A stretch of 5,636 bases of DNA from Kiritimatiellia bacterium (lineage in GTDB: Bacteria; Verrucomicrobiota; Kiritimatiellia; RFP12; UBA1067), in NCBI GenBank assembly GCA_016296065.1, contig JAEDKA010000089.1, positions 1-5,636 of the forward strand, read 5' to 3'. This document shows, one piece after another, positions 5,409-5,636 of the stretch. Below the pieces are notes generated by a model. The model was not told the DNA's origin and did no database searches. It saw only the letters and a program-made list of their open reading frames with translations. Made by a program: the position numbers and the translations under genes. Position 1 is the stretch's first letter, and every line of letters begins with the position of its first letter.

Positions 5409-5620
5409 CCCCGCGCGGAATTTCAGAAACTCCGATGGTTAGGGTTCTCGCGCGGGGCCTTGCGGCTGCTTCGCAGTTCGCGCTTTGCGCTCACCCGACC
5501 CGACGCCTTCGGCGCGGGCGCATTCCCGCTTCACTGCTCCGCGCTTTTCAACCACGGTCAAGTGACTCCATTCATAGTGTATATAGCGGCCTTCGGCCGA
5601 TTTATGCGACGCAGTCGCAT
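5409..5620. repeat. Cluster of mini-hairpins with three-base loops, candidate structured RNA or palindromic repeat element
   Basis: A 9-bp pair, CCCCGCGCG (5409-5417) with CGCGCGGGG (5449-5457), is followed by five compact stems with 3-base loops: CTGC-TTC-GCAG (5466-5476), GCGC-TTT-GCGC (5480-5490), CGCC-TTC-GGCG (5504-5514), CGGCC-TTC-GGCCG (5587-5599) and ATGCGAC-GCA-GTCGCAT (5604-5620). Read on the - strand, four loops are GAA or AAA and three are closed as C-GAA-G, a motif known to give unusually stable small hairpins. GCGGG/CCCGC (5514-5529) adds a sixth stem. Such density is not expected by chance even at this GC content. Whether it acts as RNA, as DNA, or is a dispersed repeat cannot be told from one copy. 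Confidence 0.5.
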
Positions 5621-5636
5621 CCCCAAACACTCCTGC

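Larger units (their letters stand above)
5223..5636. other. Intergenic region with many inverted repeats, no convincing gene
   Basis: No recognisable protein is encoded on either strand. The longest open frame is on the - strand, from a GTG at 5630 to a stop at 5439 (63 codons, starting MFGDATASHK by convention). It is Arg/Ala/Glu/Lys-rich, its AGGA abuts the GTG with no spacer, and it runs through the small hairpins, so I do not call it a gene. The dyads at 5261-5287 and 5311-5342, a shorter CCAA-GTT-TTGG stem at 5356-5366 inside GGGGA/TCCCC (5350-5354/5371-5375), and the mini-hairpin cluster at 5409-5620 are the notable content. Confidence 0.55.

Noticed and set aside
5439..5630. 63-codon - strand frame as a protein gene
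   Set aside because: It starts at GTG with AGGA directly against it, has biased composition without motifs, and its length is set by a hairpin-rich stretch. Kept only as part of the structured-region finding.

Overview
The window looks like a chromosomal stretch of a GC-rich, Gram-negative-type bacterium: three predicted lipoproteins carry type II signal peptides, codons favour G/C in the third position, genes are packed tightly, and Shine-Dalgarno signals are weak at several starts. The style (small alanine-rich lipoproteins, short hairpin-rich spacers) reminds me of the PVC group (Verrucomicrobiota/Kiritimatiellota, uncultured gut-type lineages). That is an impression only; nothing here fixes the taxon.

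Layout. Bases 1-295 hold no convincing gene but are rich in sequence signals: an 8-bp hairpin at 31-50, an array of TTTGCACA-type repeats (124-147, with single copies at 240 and 280), nested inverted repeats at 152-238, and a promoter candidate (TTGCAC-17 bp-TATACT, 241-269). Downstream on the + strand is a compact three-gene run. Two small lipoproteins of unknown function (296-688 and 685-1137) overlap by ATGA and share a GWYL-N-IPLA-GN core, so they look like tandem paralogues. They are followed by histidinol-phosphate aminotransferase hisC (1106-2164), whose best start lies 32 nt inside the second lipoprotein gene.

On the - strand, facing hisC tail to tail with one base between the stop codons, lie lepA (elongation factor 4, 3977 to 2166) and, upstream of it, a polyamine-binding lipoprotein of the PotD/PotF family (5137 to 3974). 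The two overlap as GTGA, which suggests translational coupling. Their shared promoter is probably the perfect extended -10 TGATATAAT at 5202-5194. The leader contains a 6-bp hairpin, and the potD gene has a strong AAGGAAGG ribosome binding site.

Bases 5223-5636, upstream of that promoter, contain no convincing gene but a dense series of inverted repeats: a 7-bp operator-like dyad (5261-5287), a 9-bp dyad (5311-5342), and a cluster of very small hairpins with three-base loops (5409-5620). The cluster could be a structured RNA on the - strand or a dispersed palindromic repeat.

In function, hisC serves histidine synthesis away from any other his gene. The potD-lepA pair links polyamine capture to a ribosome-associated GTPase. 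The lipoprotein pair is the least characterised coding content. I see no mobile element, CRISPR array, tRNA or rRNA.
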